A stretch of DNA of 64,000 bases from Lineolata rhizophorae (taxonomy: Eukaryota > Ascomycota > Dothideomycetes > Lineolatales > Lineolataceae). The translations under genes and the position numbers were made by a program. Where the stretch lies: assembly GCA_010093515.1 (NCBI GenBank), contig MU001692.1:333884-397883 (forward strand), given 5' to 3'. Positions 22,929 through 32,917 of the stretch are shown here, one piece after another; position 1 is the first letter of the stretch; the number at the start of each line of letters is the position of its first letter. The notes under the pieces are model-generated. The model did no database searches. It saw only the letters and a program-made list of their open reading frames with translations, and was not told the origin of the DNA.

Positions 22929-23200
22929 TATATAGAAGCACCCCATAGGCAATGGCCTGCACGGGAGTGAATATTTATCCCTTTTTTGGAAGATCCCCTA
23001 ACACATCTTTCGCTATCAAAAAAAAAAAAATAGAAAATAAAATAATTTTAGAACCTACCCGAAACTTATTGAGTTGCTAATACTCTATCCGCCCTCTTGC
23101 GGGCTTTTAAGCAAAAGGCAAGAAGGAACTGGTTCTATTCGCCTGGGTACTACAAGATTCTGCGCAGTGTACAATGTGACCATCTTCAGTATGAGGGGGT

Positions 23201-24566
23201 TTAATCTAGCCCTTTGATGTGCATGACCCCGGTGTTACGTGCGCGACTCTTCGAAGTTCCCCTGCTCCATCTTGTCCGTTTCCTTCTAGAGTTCAAGTCA
23301 TTTGAATCGGAGCTCTCTTCGCTGTCACCATCGGAGCTGGCAGCCTTCTTGGCCTGATCTCCCGACTCGTGGTGGAGTGATTCCTGGTCATCATCGATAT
23401 TCTCATGCCACACCTTAATCGTTTCACCGCCCGCACTAATCATCCTTCCTGCAACATCAAATCCAAGAGCGACCACGCCGTCGATTTCATGGTGCCTCAT
23501 TTCGGCTGCAACCTTATTGATTCCAAGTTGGATCCCTTTGATGACACCATTATCCAAGCCTGCGACGAGTATTTTGCCCCCTCGACCGACTTCCAGATGA
23601 TCCGGGACGTTTACTAGTGCTTCCACTCCGGCGCCATCTCGATCAAGTATGATTCGTTCGTCCAGGTCATCCCAGACGCCGCGCTCCCACAGTGACAAAG
23701 TACCAGCGCTCCCCACGACAGCCTTCTCACCAACTGAAGTACCTTTGTGGGCAAACCCCCCGACAAAGGCGGACGTCAGCAGTTCAGTATCCTGACTCTC
23801 ACTCTGGACGAGTACTCCGCGTCTGATGTCAGTAATAGCAAGCGTAGTTCCACCGGTGCTGAGCCATTGTTTTGGTTGTCTAGAGGTGCTAACTGCGGAC
23901 GGTGGAAGAGGCGTTATGGAGGTAACAAAATCTTCGTGGGGGTGGTGTGTCTGTTGTGGTTTGGACGAGATGTAGGTTGTCGAACTGCTGGCATCAGAGT
24001 CACGCAGGTCGTAGATGTGTAAAGCCCCCGAATCGGTAGCAAGGAGCAGAGTTTGGGGGGTCAGCGCATGGACTAAGGAAGGGAAATCGTCCTCGTTCGC
24101 AGTCCTAGGGAGCTCGATATTTAGCTTTCCAACAAGGTCCCTCGATCGACCACACGTCATTAAGGTATTGTTTTGCATACAGTAGTCCAAACCAAACTTA
24201 CACATCTTTGGGAATGGCAATCTTCGCCTCGACGACACCAGTCTCTGCTTTGGCCGCCTTTACAAGTCCATCTGTACCGGCAGAGAATACTATATCCCCA
24301 TCGGAGCTAAACACCAGAGAGCGACAGCTTCCTTTATGCCTCCTCGTCCTCCAGGCGGTTTCAATTCGGCCAAACCCGCTGCTGGAGCCAGCCGAAGGAC
24401 GTGCGGTTTCCGACTCGCACTCGTCGGGGTCTGAAGCAATGTTCGGTAGCCGAAATGTCTCCACGTGGCCGGTGGACAAACCAACGGAGAGGAGGGGATA
24501 TCGCGGGTGAATTGCTTGAGTGAAGACTTCGGAGCTTAGGGGCAGGTTACAAATTGTGTCAAACAT
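23201..24566 (-). CDS. jip5: JIP5-like WD-repeat protein
   Basis: Two exons (24566-24202 and 24140-23201) give 434 residues. The N-terminus [20 protein letters not shown] and the runs [19 protein letters not shown] and [11 protein letters not shown] are hallmarks of fungal JIP5, a WD40-propeller protein linked in yeast to ribosome biogenesis and the nucleolus. Downstream [40 protein letters not shown] and [20 protein letters not shown] are further blades. The C-terminus is acidic ([12 protein letters not shown]) and then basic ([15 protein letters not shown]), which fits nuclear or nucleolar localisation. The GTAAGT donor at 24201 and AG acceptor at 24141 close the frame. It lies beside the transposon island, with its 3' end facing it, yet shows no damage. 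Confidence 0.92.
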
Positions 24567-25226
24567 TTGGAACGGCTTCGGGAGTTGAACGTTCGCTGAG
24601 GTAGGCTTGTTGTAGAACGGAAACGTGTTGAGCTGCGCATCTGGTAGTATAATTGCTTATCGATATAGCCTCGCCCTCTTATGTGAATGTAAACATGTGC
24701 TAAACTTGTAGACTACGTAGGCCTACTATTGAAATCAATTCACTAAGTACCACGGTGTGAAAATTGGCGCGAGAGATCTGACTCACGGACCATCTGCACT
24801 TGTGAAGATAAGCGAGCATTTGCCTCTGCACTTGCTGTTTGCAGTACAGATTACATATTCCTGACTAGCCGTGTGTGCATGCTACCTAGGACACTAAAGA
24901 GTATAGTACAAATATTGCTTCGGAAAAGGGTCAGTCGACAGCATAAAGCCAGCAAGGCCTACGCAGTGAAATAGATACCTTTCTTTACGCGGAATTTAAT
25001 CGCTGTAATTTGAATGAGTGCACCGAGTCACCAGCTGAAGAAATGCATGGCTATAGTGTCACACACCCTATCTACCAATAAGCACATAGCAGGTCATTGT
25101 CAGCTTTCTCTAACATGGGATCCACGGGGAGGTCGGAATAGTATAGTCATGGCCAGAGGAAATAGGTGGGTATCGATACCTCGAGGGCGCTCGAAAACTA
25201 AGGGAAGTGGGGATAATGGTAGACCT
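24567..25226. other. Intergenic, JIP5 promoter side
   Basis: 660 bp upstream of JIP5 and downstream of the sulfurtransferase, both transcribed leftward. AT-leaning, with a CTACGTAGG palindrome near 24714. I see no gene or repeat. Confidence 0.5.
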
Positions 25227-26341
25227 CTAATCCGCAAACTTGACAATGAGGTTCTCTTCGGGTCGCACGCGCTGGGCCCATTCGGTCCAGCTACCATCAT
25301 AGAGACGACGAGATAGTTCGGGATAGCCAGCTTCTGTAAGCGCCGCGTCAATGACGGCTGCAGTAACTCCAGTACCGCAGCTGCTGATGATTGGCTTGGA
25401 TACATCGACCCCTTTCCCCTCAAAGTAGGCCTTCAGTTGTTCGGCAGGCAAAAGAGCCTTCGTCACGGGGTCGAGGAGATCTGAGACGGGTATGTTGCGG
25501 GAGTGAGGTATATGACCGGACGAAAGGCCTACACTCGTAAGACGAACAATTCACGAAGGCACCAAATACACCGACTGTGCCCCTAGATCAACGATTCTCT
25601 CGGGTACGTACCTTCTCTAGGCTCCGGATCCCTTCCCTCCCACCTCTTTGGACTCCTTGCATCTAGGATCTGGACTTCCTCGGCACCTTCTTTGCCTTGC
25701 TCTTTCACAATGCTCTTCACTTCTTCAAACGAAGCAACCTTGGATACGTCGAGCTCCGGGATAGGGTACTGCACCGGGTCCACTGGTTGGGGCTCGTCGC
25801 TTTCCACCGGGTACCCCTGCTCGACCCAAAGCCGGAAATTGTTCAGCAGATGCACGTCCGGATGGCCAAAGACCTTCAAGGTCCAGCCGACCCTGGGCGC
25901 ACTGAAGATGCCGAGCTCGGACGTGTCATAGACGACCACGGCATCATCCTTCCGGATGCCGAGTCGGCCCAAGGAGGCCGCGAAGTCCTTTGGCGAGGGA
26001 AGCATGTGCGGGTAAGGCGAAGTGGGGTCCTTGACCGCATCTAGGTCGAAGAAACGTGCCCGGGGGATCCTCGCGGCGAGGAAAGTAGATTCGCCGGTGC
26101 GCTCGGCCGGGTCGTTGGGCAAGAACCAGGAGGCGCAGAGCGGGACGATGCGGGGCGCGGTGGAGAGCTTGCTGTGGACATTCTTGCGCAGGGCCGAATT
26201 GAGCTCGGCAGGAGTGACAATGTACGAATCTAGCGAGTACGAAGTCATTGCGCGGGCGCCGTGAGAGAAGCTCCGACCGAGGTGGAGGGTGGAGCCGGCG
26301 CGGGGGAAGCGAACTGTAGGACGGAGAACGGCGAGAAGCAT
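25227..26341 (-). CDS. 3-mercaptopyruvate/thiosulfate sulfurtransferase (two rhodanese domains)
   Basis: Two exons (26341-25612 and 25528-25227) give 343 residues. Two rhodanese modules are seen. The first (about 35-190) has VPLCASWFLPND and VVVYDTSELGIFSAPRVGW and lacks the catalytic Cys. The second (about 215-335) has QILDARSPKRWEGRDPEP, SSGHIPHSRNIPV and the active loop SSCGTGVTA with Cys near 294. The CG[ST]GVTA loop is the mercaptopyruvate type rather than the CRKGVT thiosulfate type. The enzyme moves sulfane sulfur to thiols or cyanide. The first 31 residues (MLLAVLRPTVRFPRAGS and on) are Arg-rich and free of acids, a likely mitochondrial presequence, and a second ATG at 26248 would give a cytosolic form. 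It shares a divergent promoter with APC11. Confidence 0.9.
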
Positions 26342-26712
26342 CACTGTTGGCGGACGCGCAGGGCCCAAGGCCTGCAGAACGGGGCGAATATCAGCGCGCA
26401 GCGTGCGGAGCGTGGGAAGCTGGCTAGGCAGGGCGGGCGAGGGAGGAGAAAGGACGGAGGACGAGCGGGCGGCTTGGGGAGCAGGTGGGGGAGGCGACTG
26501 ACTGCCGCAGCCGCGATCGACGCGGGTCCCGGCCGCCGCGTGTCCGCCACCGTGGGATTGCGTGTCCACGTGACTCGGCGAGCGCCGCAACTAAGAGCGT
26601 GTCTTCCGCAAACAGCCGCGACGCTCGACGCCCACCGACGCCCACCGACGCCCACCGACGCCCACCGACGCTCACCGACGCCCAGAAACACCCCCCCGTG
26701 CCGCCCGCCGTC
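26342..26712. promoter_or_regulatory. Bidirectional promoter between the sulfurtransferase and APC11
   Basis: Only 371 bp separate the two divergent start codons. The stretch is GC-rich and carries a 10-bp tandem repeat close to the APC11 ATG. No TATA-like box is obvious. Shared control of the two genes is inference from the spacing. Confidence 0.55.
26631..26684 (+). repeat. Five tandem copies of CCCACCGACG
   Basis: Four perfect 10-base units, then one with a single change (CTCACCGACG) and a partial sixth. It ends about 29 bases before the APC11 start codon, so it probably lies in the 5' UTR or core promoter. Confidence 0.92.
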
Positions 26713-27159
26713 ATGAAGGTTGTGATAGAACAGTGGCACGCCGTCGCCGCCTGGCAATGGGACATGCCTGAGGATGACATGTGTGGCATCTGCCGGAACC
26801 CTTACGACAGCACCTGTTCCAAGTGCAAGTTTCCGGGCGACGATTGCCCCCTTCGTATGCTTGACCGTCTCTGGCTAAGGCAAACTCCGGAATAGAATGC
26901 TAACCAGGCCGTCCAGTCATGGGCGAGTGCAACCACTCTTTCCACATGGTACGCAACAAGACCGCACTCAGAAAAGCTGATCATGTGCTGACTTCGAACC
27001 CTTAGCATTGCATATACGCCTGGCTACAGCAGGACTCTTCACAGGACAAATGCCCTATGTGCCGCCAGGGTACGTGATTTCATAGGGTTCGTCTTTGGCA
27101 ACTTACTCACTGTTCTAGCTTTCAAACCAAAGGACGCTGCCTCGACAGAGCTGGAGTAG
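26713..27159 (+). CDS. apc11: Anaphase-promoting complex subunit 11 (RING-H2)
   Basis: Four exons (26713-26854, 26917-26948, 27006-27069, 27119-27159) close to 92 residues, the usual APC11 length. The protein starts MKVVIEQWHAVAAWQWDM and has a full RING-H2: C24-x2-C27, C35/C38, C45, C52, H54, H57, then H59/C60 next to IYAWLQQ, and C74-P-M-C77-R. This is the catalytic RING of the APC/C ubiquitin ligase, which recruits E2 and pairs with the cullin APC2 to ubiquitinate cyclin B and securin in the nucleus. The second exon is only 32 nt. All introns are 57-62 or 49 nt with GTATGC, GTACGC and GTACGT donors. A divergent promoter is shared with the sulfurtransferase. Confidence 0.95.
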
Positions 27160-28299
27160 GCGTGTAGGTTGGGTTGCTCGACCGCCACTTCTACCAAAAG
27201 TGCACGCGCTATGGCTCTCTTTCATAATTCATCATGTCATCACTTGGGATCTTCTCCAATGCCGTTGACATTCCTGTGGGCATCCGGTGGTTGAACTTTC
27301 CGCACTACCAAAGCCTTGTTACCACTGGTCTCAGGTGGGTAAAAAGCTACGATAAGTCTGCGCCTCGGCAGTCTCGGCTACTCCTATGGATATCTCGCAG
27401 TCGATCTGCCCTCGATTTTGAGCGATTGCAATGGCCGCGCTTGGCATACCGCCGGGAATCGAGCAGTTCCTAGAACAGATTTATTGTCCGATCCGGAAAA
27501 TGAGCCCGTTGGGTTTCAGCGCGTCATTGTTGCTAATTATGGCACGACATATGTCATCGAAGTTATCGTCGCGGCAAGTCGGCTCGTGGATTCGGCCTGC
27601 CGGAAGGTGGCTAAGGTTGATAGCGGGTGAGCTCGCCGTCTTCTTCCTGTTCTTTGATCGTTTAGATTTCACCAGCCTCTGGACCGTAGCTGATTTCGTA
27701 AATGACGTCGGTGCCAGCTGTTGCGCCGCTCAGAACGACGTGCTAGTATTGTTCGAGGTCTGGGTAGGGCACGTGATTAGTTTCCATTTTACCGACGGTG
27801 AAGCGGGTGGCTGGAGTTAGATCGTCCGAACCACCGTAAAACTACTAAAACAAGAGAGCCTTGGCATAGATAGTGTGAATTTCGGCATTGTTGCGCGCGC
27901 CGGTCTCATACCGCTTCGCGAGCCTTCCACATATATATGATATGGGGTCAGAAGGAGATGCCCGTGCCTGTGTTATTGTATATCTTGAAGTCGGGAACTG
28001 TCGACGTCCCGCTTTTTTGTATGAGCAAGTCGAGGATAAATGCGACGGCCAGCGGAATTAATGAAAGCTACAAGTCGGGCTTGAATTGGGGCCTGAACGA
28101 ATGGCACGTCACAGTAAGGGGAAAGCCGAGGTGCTATGGAGCACATATGTAGTTATTTATCGATAGGGTACCTATCCTATCGATAAGAGCTCCTATGTAT
28201 GTAAAACACGCGTGCACCTTAGCCCGGCGCTTACCTCTCACTGCATCCTTCCTGGCCCTGGGAACGATTGTCATTCCAGCTTCCCTTGCCCGCCCTGAA
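27160..28299. other. Gene-free interval
   Basis: 1.1 kb between APC11 and the next plus-strand gene. Short frames at 27418-27820 read in two phases without a recognisable motif; they may be an eroded gene or chance. A strong inverted repeat at 28157-28186 is listed separately. Confidence 0.5.
28157..28186. promoter_or_regulatory. 11-bp perfect inverted repeat upstream of a start codon
   Basis: Arms TTATCGATAGG and CCTATCGATAA around an 8-base spacer containing GGTACC-like sequence. It lies about 115 bases before ATG 28300. It could be a dimeric regulator site or an RNA hairpin; nothing in the sequence decides between these. Confidence 0.5.
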
Positions 28300-29172
28300 A
28301 TGTCCACCAGCCCAACACAAAAGCTTTCGCTTCTCCCGTCTGCCTTGCCTAGCAGCGATTCCGAGAAGACTCATTCTCGACCGGCGGCAGATCGGGACGC
28401 TGGGAGCGGCGAGCTCGCGGCATGCAGCCCGAGACTGGCGCCCGCCTACAATGCCGGCGACTACGACGACGATGTGCCCTATCCAGAGGGAGACTCGCAC
28501 CAACTGCTTCCGCCGCCTAACTTTGCGCCTTTCTTCTCGCTGATCGATGACATCGCGTCCGGAGAGCACTACCACCCTGCAGTCCACTACGTCTTTGCCG
28601 ACGACGACCCCGACCTTGTGACGGCTGCATCCCTGCAAGCCCTCGGTGTCGACTCTAGCTCTAGGCCGCCTGGCGCTGGAGAAGACGAACACGCCATAGC
28701 AGAAGGCGTGGCCGAGTCTCAGGCGAGCTTACTCCCTCCGCCACGCCCTGGTGTCCGGGAGCGCTTCCTCATTGTCGACTTGGCCGCGGATGGCCAAACG
28801 GTCACCGAAGCGAAGAGTTTAAACGCCGACTGGCAAGTAACAGAGACCGTGATCGGCGCCGCACCGACCTGGGACGAAGATACAGTCGAGAACGGAGGCG
28901 CTGGGTTGATGCTCCGGATCGAGGGGACTAGCGTGGCTGATGGCGAAACTACGACTAGCAGCAAGATGCTGACCGGGGCTAGGAGCGCAGCGGATGGCGA
29001 CCTCATTGCGGGAATGGATGGCATTGTGAGGAGATTTGAGCAAGGCATGCAGGTGCTACGCAAAGTCACGAGCTACGAAGCGGACTGCGACGAACCTGAT
29101 AACCAAGGTAGTGTGGAAGGTGTTCCTGAAACAATTGAACGCGACTTCGAAGATAATCGTGCGAACAGCTGA
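28300..29172 (+). CDS. Conserved fungal protein of unknown function
   Basis: Single exon, 290 residues from ATG 28300. The frame is open 35 codons further upstream, but this ATG gives the MSTSPTQKLSLLPSALPSSD start that I recall from related fungal proteins. Seen are a disordered N-terminus, a conserved block LLPPPNFAPFFSLIDD then GEHYHPAVHYVFADDDPDL (about 95-135), a PPPRPGVRERFLIVDL block (about 175), DWQVTETVIG and LMLRIEGTS near 230, and a C-terminal amphipathic stretch GIVRRFEQGMQVLRKV. No signal peptide, membrane helix or catalytic motif is evident. The pattern suggests a small folded domain built from HYVFADD and DWQV strands, but I cannot name the family or function. Confidence 0.72.
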   Translation: MSTSPTQKLSLLPSALPSSDSEKTHSRPAADRDAGSGELAACSPRLAPAYNAGDYDDDVPYPEGDSHQLLPPPNFAPFFSLIDDIASGEHYHPAVHYVFADDDPDLVTAASLQALGVDSSSRPPGAGEDEHAIAEGVAESQASLLPPPRPGVRERFLIVDLAADGQTVTEAKSLNADWQVTETVIGAAPTWDEDTVENGGAGLMLRIEGTSVADGETTTSSKMLTGARSAADGDLIAGMDGIVRRFEQGMQVLRKVTSYEADCDEPDNQGSVEGVPETIERDFEDNRANS

Positions 29173-30442
29173 GTTATTCACGCACCTCTTCAGAGCTGTG
29201 ATAGCTTTGGTGTCATTGATATGTTACTGAGATGCATTCTGTGTTTTGCTTATCCATCCAAGGCGCAGCATGGGGATACCCAACGGAATGGCCATCACGA
29301 CTTATGCGAAGCGTGTTACAATTAGGAATTTGAATCAATACTTATATGTGACGATTTTGCTACGAGTTGCTTCCTACAACTCCCCTCCCTGAGTAGCCTA
29401 GCTTCTCTATCAGTTTGACCATTTCTTCCGTGCTCTCGCCCGCTTTAATCACCGCCTCCTCGCGGTAGAGCACTAGCCCTGAGTCTACTCGTCCCGGACA
29501 CTGGGACATAGAAGTAACTTCTGGTACTTCTATCGCAAAGGACTTATCCCATGTTATTGAGAGCTGCCTTGCACGCACGTACGCGTACCCACCCCTTGAA
29601 TAATGAGATGCTACCCATTTGGAGAGATACACCTATCGCCCTTAGACGGCATTGGTTACAATCGGCTGAGCTTCCCAAGAGGTGTCTATCGAAGGGAATG
29701 TTCCCAACGGTGGTAATATGATAGGTGCGCAAGAGCATTTGTTCGTTGGTTGTCTCATTTGTGCTTTTGCAACGTTGTCTAGATCGGCTCTTCCGAGAAG
29801 TCTGTAAGACCGCAGATGCCGGCGTCGCGCACTAGTTGAATTGGATGACTAGACTCGAAGAAGCTATAGTTACTACTTGGGACGTGGTAGGCGTCAATGG
29901 CACAACTGGAAACTTGAGAATGGGCTTTTGAAAACAAAGGTTCATCCTAACTACCGAGGTGAAATCTTTAGGACTACAATTATGAATATACACTAGATAG
30001 TGGGATCATTCAGTAAATGTAAGATGTTGAAGACAGGTTCAGAGGGTAATAGACAATCGAAGCAGAACTATAAGACGAATGAGTTTACTGGTAAACTCGC
30101 AATTTACATGTAAAATGGACATTCTTGTTCGGGTACAGGGTCTTGGCATGTTAATGTAGGAGTAGCAATTGCAGACTAGCAATGCACTTGTAATTTTTTA
30201 AGCCTGGAAGAGTTAGCTTACCTAGAATCTTCCTGAATTTTAGTCTAGCTAGCTCCGATTAGGACTCAGGAGGCACTATAGCCAAACGCATCATCTCTTC
30301 TTGAGGATGTTTCGCTTGAATTGAACGCATATTTTATACGGGCGCAGAGAAAAAAAGGTGTAACTGGTCGAGACCCAAACTGAAATTATAGACAAAAAAA
30401 AAAACAGGTGAACCCAAACTGGGTTTGAAGACGAATAGCAGG
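29173..30442. other. Mostly non-coding interval with a coding-like fragment
   Basis: 1.27 kb between two convergent genes. On the minus strand 29360-29632 a 90-codon frame starting GTG reads in part VDSGLVLYREEAVIKAG and STEEMVKLIEKLGYSGRGV, which looks protein-like (amphipathic, low in Arg/Pro) but has no ATG at its start and no recognised family. It may be a 3' exon or a relic. 29750-30330 is AT-rich and empty. Confidence 0.4.
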
Positions 30443-31377
30443 TCATCCGCGCCTCCTGGTTGACGGAGTTTTCGACCTTGTCTGCATTCCAGACGTCGAA
30501 GCTGCCACAGGCTTCGTCTGCTTCTTTGCCCTCTTTCGAGTGGTCTTCTTTTCGGGTGGACTGTTCCAGTAATACACCATCTGAGCTGCCAAGACAGCGT
30601 TGAGTGTAAAGCCGGCGACGAAGCCGTATAGGATGAGAGCGTCATCAACTTCTTGAAGAGTGGTAAAAATTCGCGACAGTGAGCCGAGGAGGTAGTTGAA
30701 AACCTGGGTGAAACCATATAAGGTTAGCGGTCGTCATACGCCGTGACAGGGCGAAATGATCCGAAGCCGGTACTCACAGCAAATGCACTCAACTGGCCAG
30801 TGCCACCCTCTTTGTACACGGTCCAAATTTGTGGGGCTTTGCTCGCTACGCCTAGTACGCCAGCGCCGGCTTGCAGAACAGAGAGCATCGTCATATCTAC
30901 GATGCCCTTGCTGAAAAGCGCATAGCACGACACGGCAAGAATAGCGACGAAGGTGGCAGCGCCAGCATCCTGCCCGGAGAAATGAAGCACGGCCGTCGCG
31001 ATGGCAACGTTCTGGATCGCGATGAGAGCAGTCTCGCCATATGTGCTGAACGGAAAGCCCTGCCTGACGTTGTATGCGAGGGAGATGAGGAAGCTGGTGG
31101 TCTCAAGCGCGTATGAGAGAAACGATATGCCCGACGCGCTGCGCGACCGGAGTAGCTTGACTAGTTGAGGTATCTTGACCACCGAGGCGGCGCCGACGAT
31201 GCCGATGCCGAGCCCTTTCGATATGGCAAGTTTAACGCATTCCGGGGACGCGGCAGGGTCGATGTCGAGGATAAGCGTGTTGTAACATTCCGGGCCAATG
31301 AGGGTGAGGCCCAAGTCCCGGATCGGGGAGGGTAGCGTGTGCGTCAAGGGCTTTAACGTGCTACGAAGTGCATCCAT
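30443..31377 (-). CDS. mpu1: MPU1-like mannose-P-dolichol utilization protein (PQ-loop)
   Basis: Two exons (31377-30778 and 30703-30443) give 286 residues. Two PQ-loop repeats are clear, ASVVKIPQLVKLLRSRSASG near residue 65 and ASKAPQIWTVYKEGGTGQLS near 185, within about seven hydrophobic helices. NVRQGFPFSTYGETALIAIQ and the post-intron FNYLLGSLSRIFTTLQEVDD match MPU1/Lec35. The protein sits in the ER membrane and is needed for use of dolichol-phosphate mannose and glucose in N-glycan, GPI and O-mannose synthesis. The C-terminal tail is strongly basic (KKTTRKRAKKQTK, then TPSTRRRG). The GTGAGT donor at 30777 and acceptor at 30704 join at AFA-VFN in phase. Confidence 0.93.
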
Positions 31378-31891
31378 AGCAGTGATGCAAGAGATGCGGT
31401 AAGTAAGGGGTAGGTGGTAACGTAAAGTGCAAGTTGTTTCTGTCCTGTTGGATTACTCCGAGGGAGCGCGTTGTGCGCACCCGCACGGGCATCGGACAGA
31501 CACCGATAACGGAATCCTCGACTTTAAGTTCGGCTGTCGGCTGTTACATAGGTAAGGAGTAACCTTCAGCAAATCACATGAATTTAGCAGCCCAACTATA
31601 CTCTATACATGAAACAGATATGCACTCTGCTTATCGAGGGGTTACTAGCTCACGCTTATTTAAGTACTGATTTTTTTTCTTCTAATTTTGGAGCTACTAG
31701 GCAGGCTTGCACTGCGAGATTCCCGTGTCGGGGCTGACGCCGAATGACCTGCCTGAGGGAGCTGCCATCTGCCTATGTCTGCCGCCTCTGTTGCAGCCCT
31801 TGCCTTGACCTAGAGATAGTCAATCCGAAGTCTGGAGTAGCTCATGCCTGCCATAGGGTAATTTTAAGATGTTTTATGGAACCGTGGAACT
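31378..31891. other. Intergenic, MPU1 promoter
   Basis: 514 bp. It holds the 5' region of the leftward MPU1 gene and the 3' flank of nothing on the left, while the EVE gene ends at 31892. A T9 run occurs near 31672. No gene is seen. Confidence 0.45.
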
Positions 31892-32917
31892 CTAATCATT
31901 CGGAGTGGGCTCGTTTACCTTCTCCGAGTTGCTCAACATCTCAGCCCTTCCCATAATCATGGCCTTCGTTGGCTTTGCCTTGGCCACTGAATTTGCCTCT
32001 TCGCCAGTGGCGGGCTTCTTTTCCTTAGCTGGGGTGGCATCATCTTCATCGTCTTCGAGCCTCCTGATGAAGTCCCATTCAGCCTTGGTAACTTGGCTTA
32101 CGCTCAAGCGGGACTGTTTGAGGAGCTGCATATGCTCTAGGACGCCTCCGGGCTTTGCGAATCTCTTTAGATCGGTCAAGGTAATGATGTTTGCAAGCTT
32201 GCTTCGGAACTTAACACCGACCGCAAACCACCTCGGGTTCTCGCGGGTAGACTTCGCGTCATAATACGGGCTCGTAGAGTCAAATGCAGTTTCATCTGCC
32301 GAAGCCTTTTCGACAATCTCCATAGTGCCAACGATTCCAGGGACCTTGCAGTTTGAGTGGTAGAAAAAAACCAGGTCACCCTTTTCCATAGCCAGAATAT
32401 TGTTCCGTGCGACAAAGTTGCGGACACCATCCCAAGGCTCAGGTCGGGTTGCAGCCTGGAGGTCGTCAATGGAAAAATTCACAGGAACACCCTTTTCCGT
32501 GCGTGGTTCTGGTTCGGCTTTCATCAGCCAGTACCGATGGGGTGGCGAGACGGTATATCCCTTGGTGTTCTTTTCTTTAGCTCCCGCGCGAGAAGAGCGC
32601 GCCGCCCGCCTAGGTGAGGGGAGGTTGGTCGGTGTCGGGATTTCCTCAACTTCTTTTTTGAATGCGACGGAAGATGAGCCCCGCTCGCGACGTTTGGGAG
32701 CTGGTTTAGGCGTGAAATTTGAGGGTGCCTTGGATTCCGTCTTGGGCTTCTTTGAATACTTGTGCTCAACCGGATCAGGCATACCGCGTTTAGGACGCGA
32801 GGACGCTGCTGTAGCTTCGAATTTGGGCTTGGGCGGCTTCAAGCTCTCGCTATCTGAAGAGGCCATCTTGGCGCTGGTAGGGCGGCTGGCGGGGTTGGGC
32901 TTGTACTTGTGAGGCAT
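31892..32917 (-). CDS. EVE-domain protein, THYN1-like
   Basis: Single exon, 341 residues. The N-terminal 130 residues are basic and Ser/Pro-rich (PKRGMPDPVEHKYSKKPKTE), probably a nuclear-localising tail. The EVE domain (PUA-like fold) runs from about 128 to 275: YWLMKAEPEPR, FSIDDLQ, WDGVRNFVARN, KGDLVFFYHSNCKVPGIVG, PRWFAVGVKF and LSVSQVTKAEWDFI. THYN1 and bacterial EVE proteins are proposed to read modified bases such as 5-methylcytosine derivatives in nucleic acids; in a fungus the ligand is unproven. The C-terminus is Lys/Glu-rich. It lies head-to-tail with MPU1 and is transcribed the same way. Confidence 0.9.
   Translation of the reverse strand: MPHKYKPNPASRPTSAKMASSDSESLKPPKPKFEATAASSRPKRGMPDPVEHKYSKKPKTESKAPSNFTPKPAPKRRERGSSSVAFKKEVEEIPTPTNLPSPRRAARSSRAGAKEKNTKGYTVSPPHRYWLMKAEPEPRTEKGVPVNFSIDDLQAATRPEPWDGVRNFVARNNILAMEKGDLVFFYHSNCKVPGIVGTMEIVEKASADETAFDSTSPYYDAKSTRENPRWFAVGVKFRSKLANIITLTDLKRFAKPGGVLEHMQLLKQSRLSVSQVTKAEWDFIRRLEDDEDDATPAKEKKPATGEEANSVAKAKPTKAMIMGRAEMLSNSEKVNEPTPND

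Larger units (their letters stand above)
20425..23180. other. AT-rich, RIP-like transposon island
   Basis: 2.7 kb with a sharp drop in GC compared with the flanking genes. It is full of TA-rich decay products, homopolymers and at least four transposon relics listed separately. No intact reading frame was found. The borders fall just outside the DUF1746 gene on one side and the 3' end of the JIP5 gene on the other. The composition suits repeats mutated by C-to-T change at CpA (RIP). Confidence 0.75.

Noticed and set aside
20425-23180. Possible centromere-like or telomere-like AT island
   Set aside because: It is too short, lies between housekeeping genes, is explained by transposon relics and has no TTAGGG tandem array.
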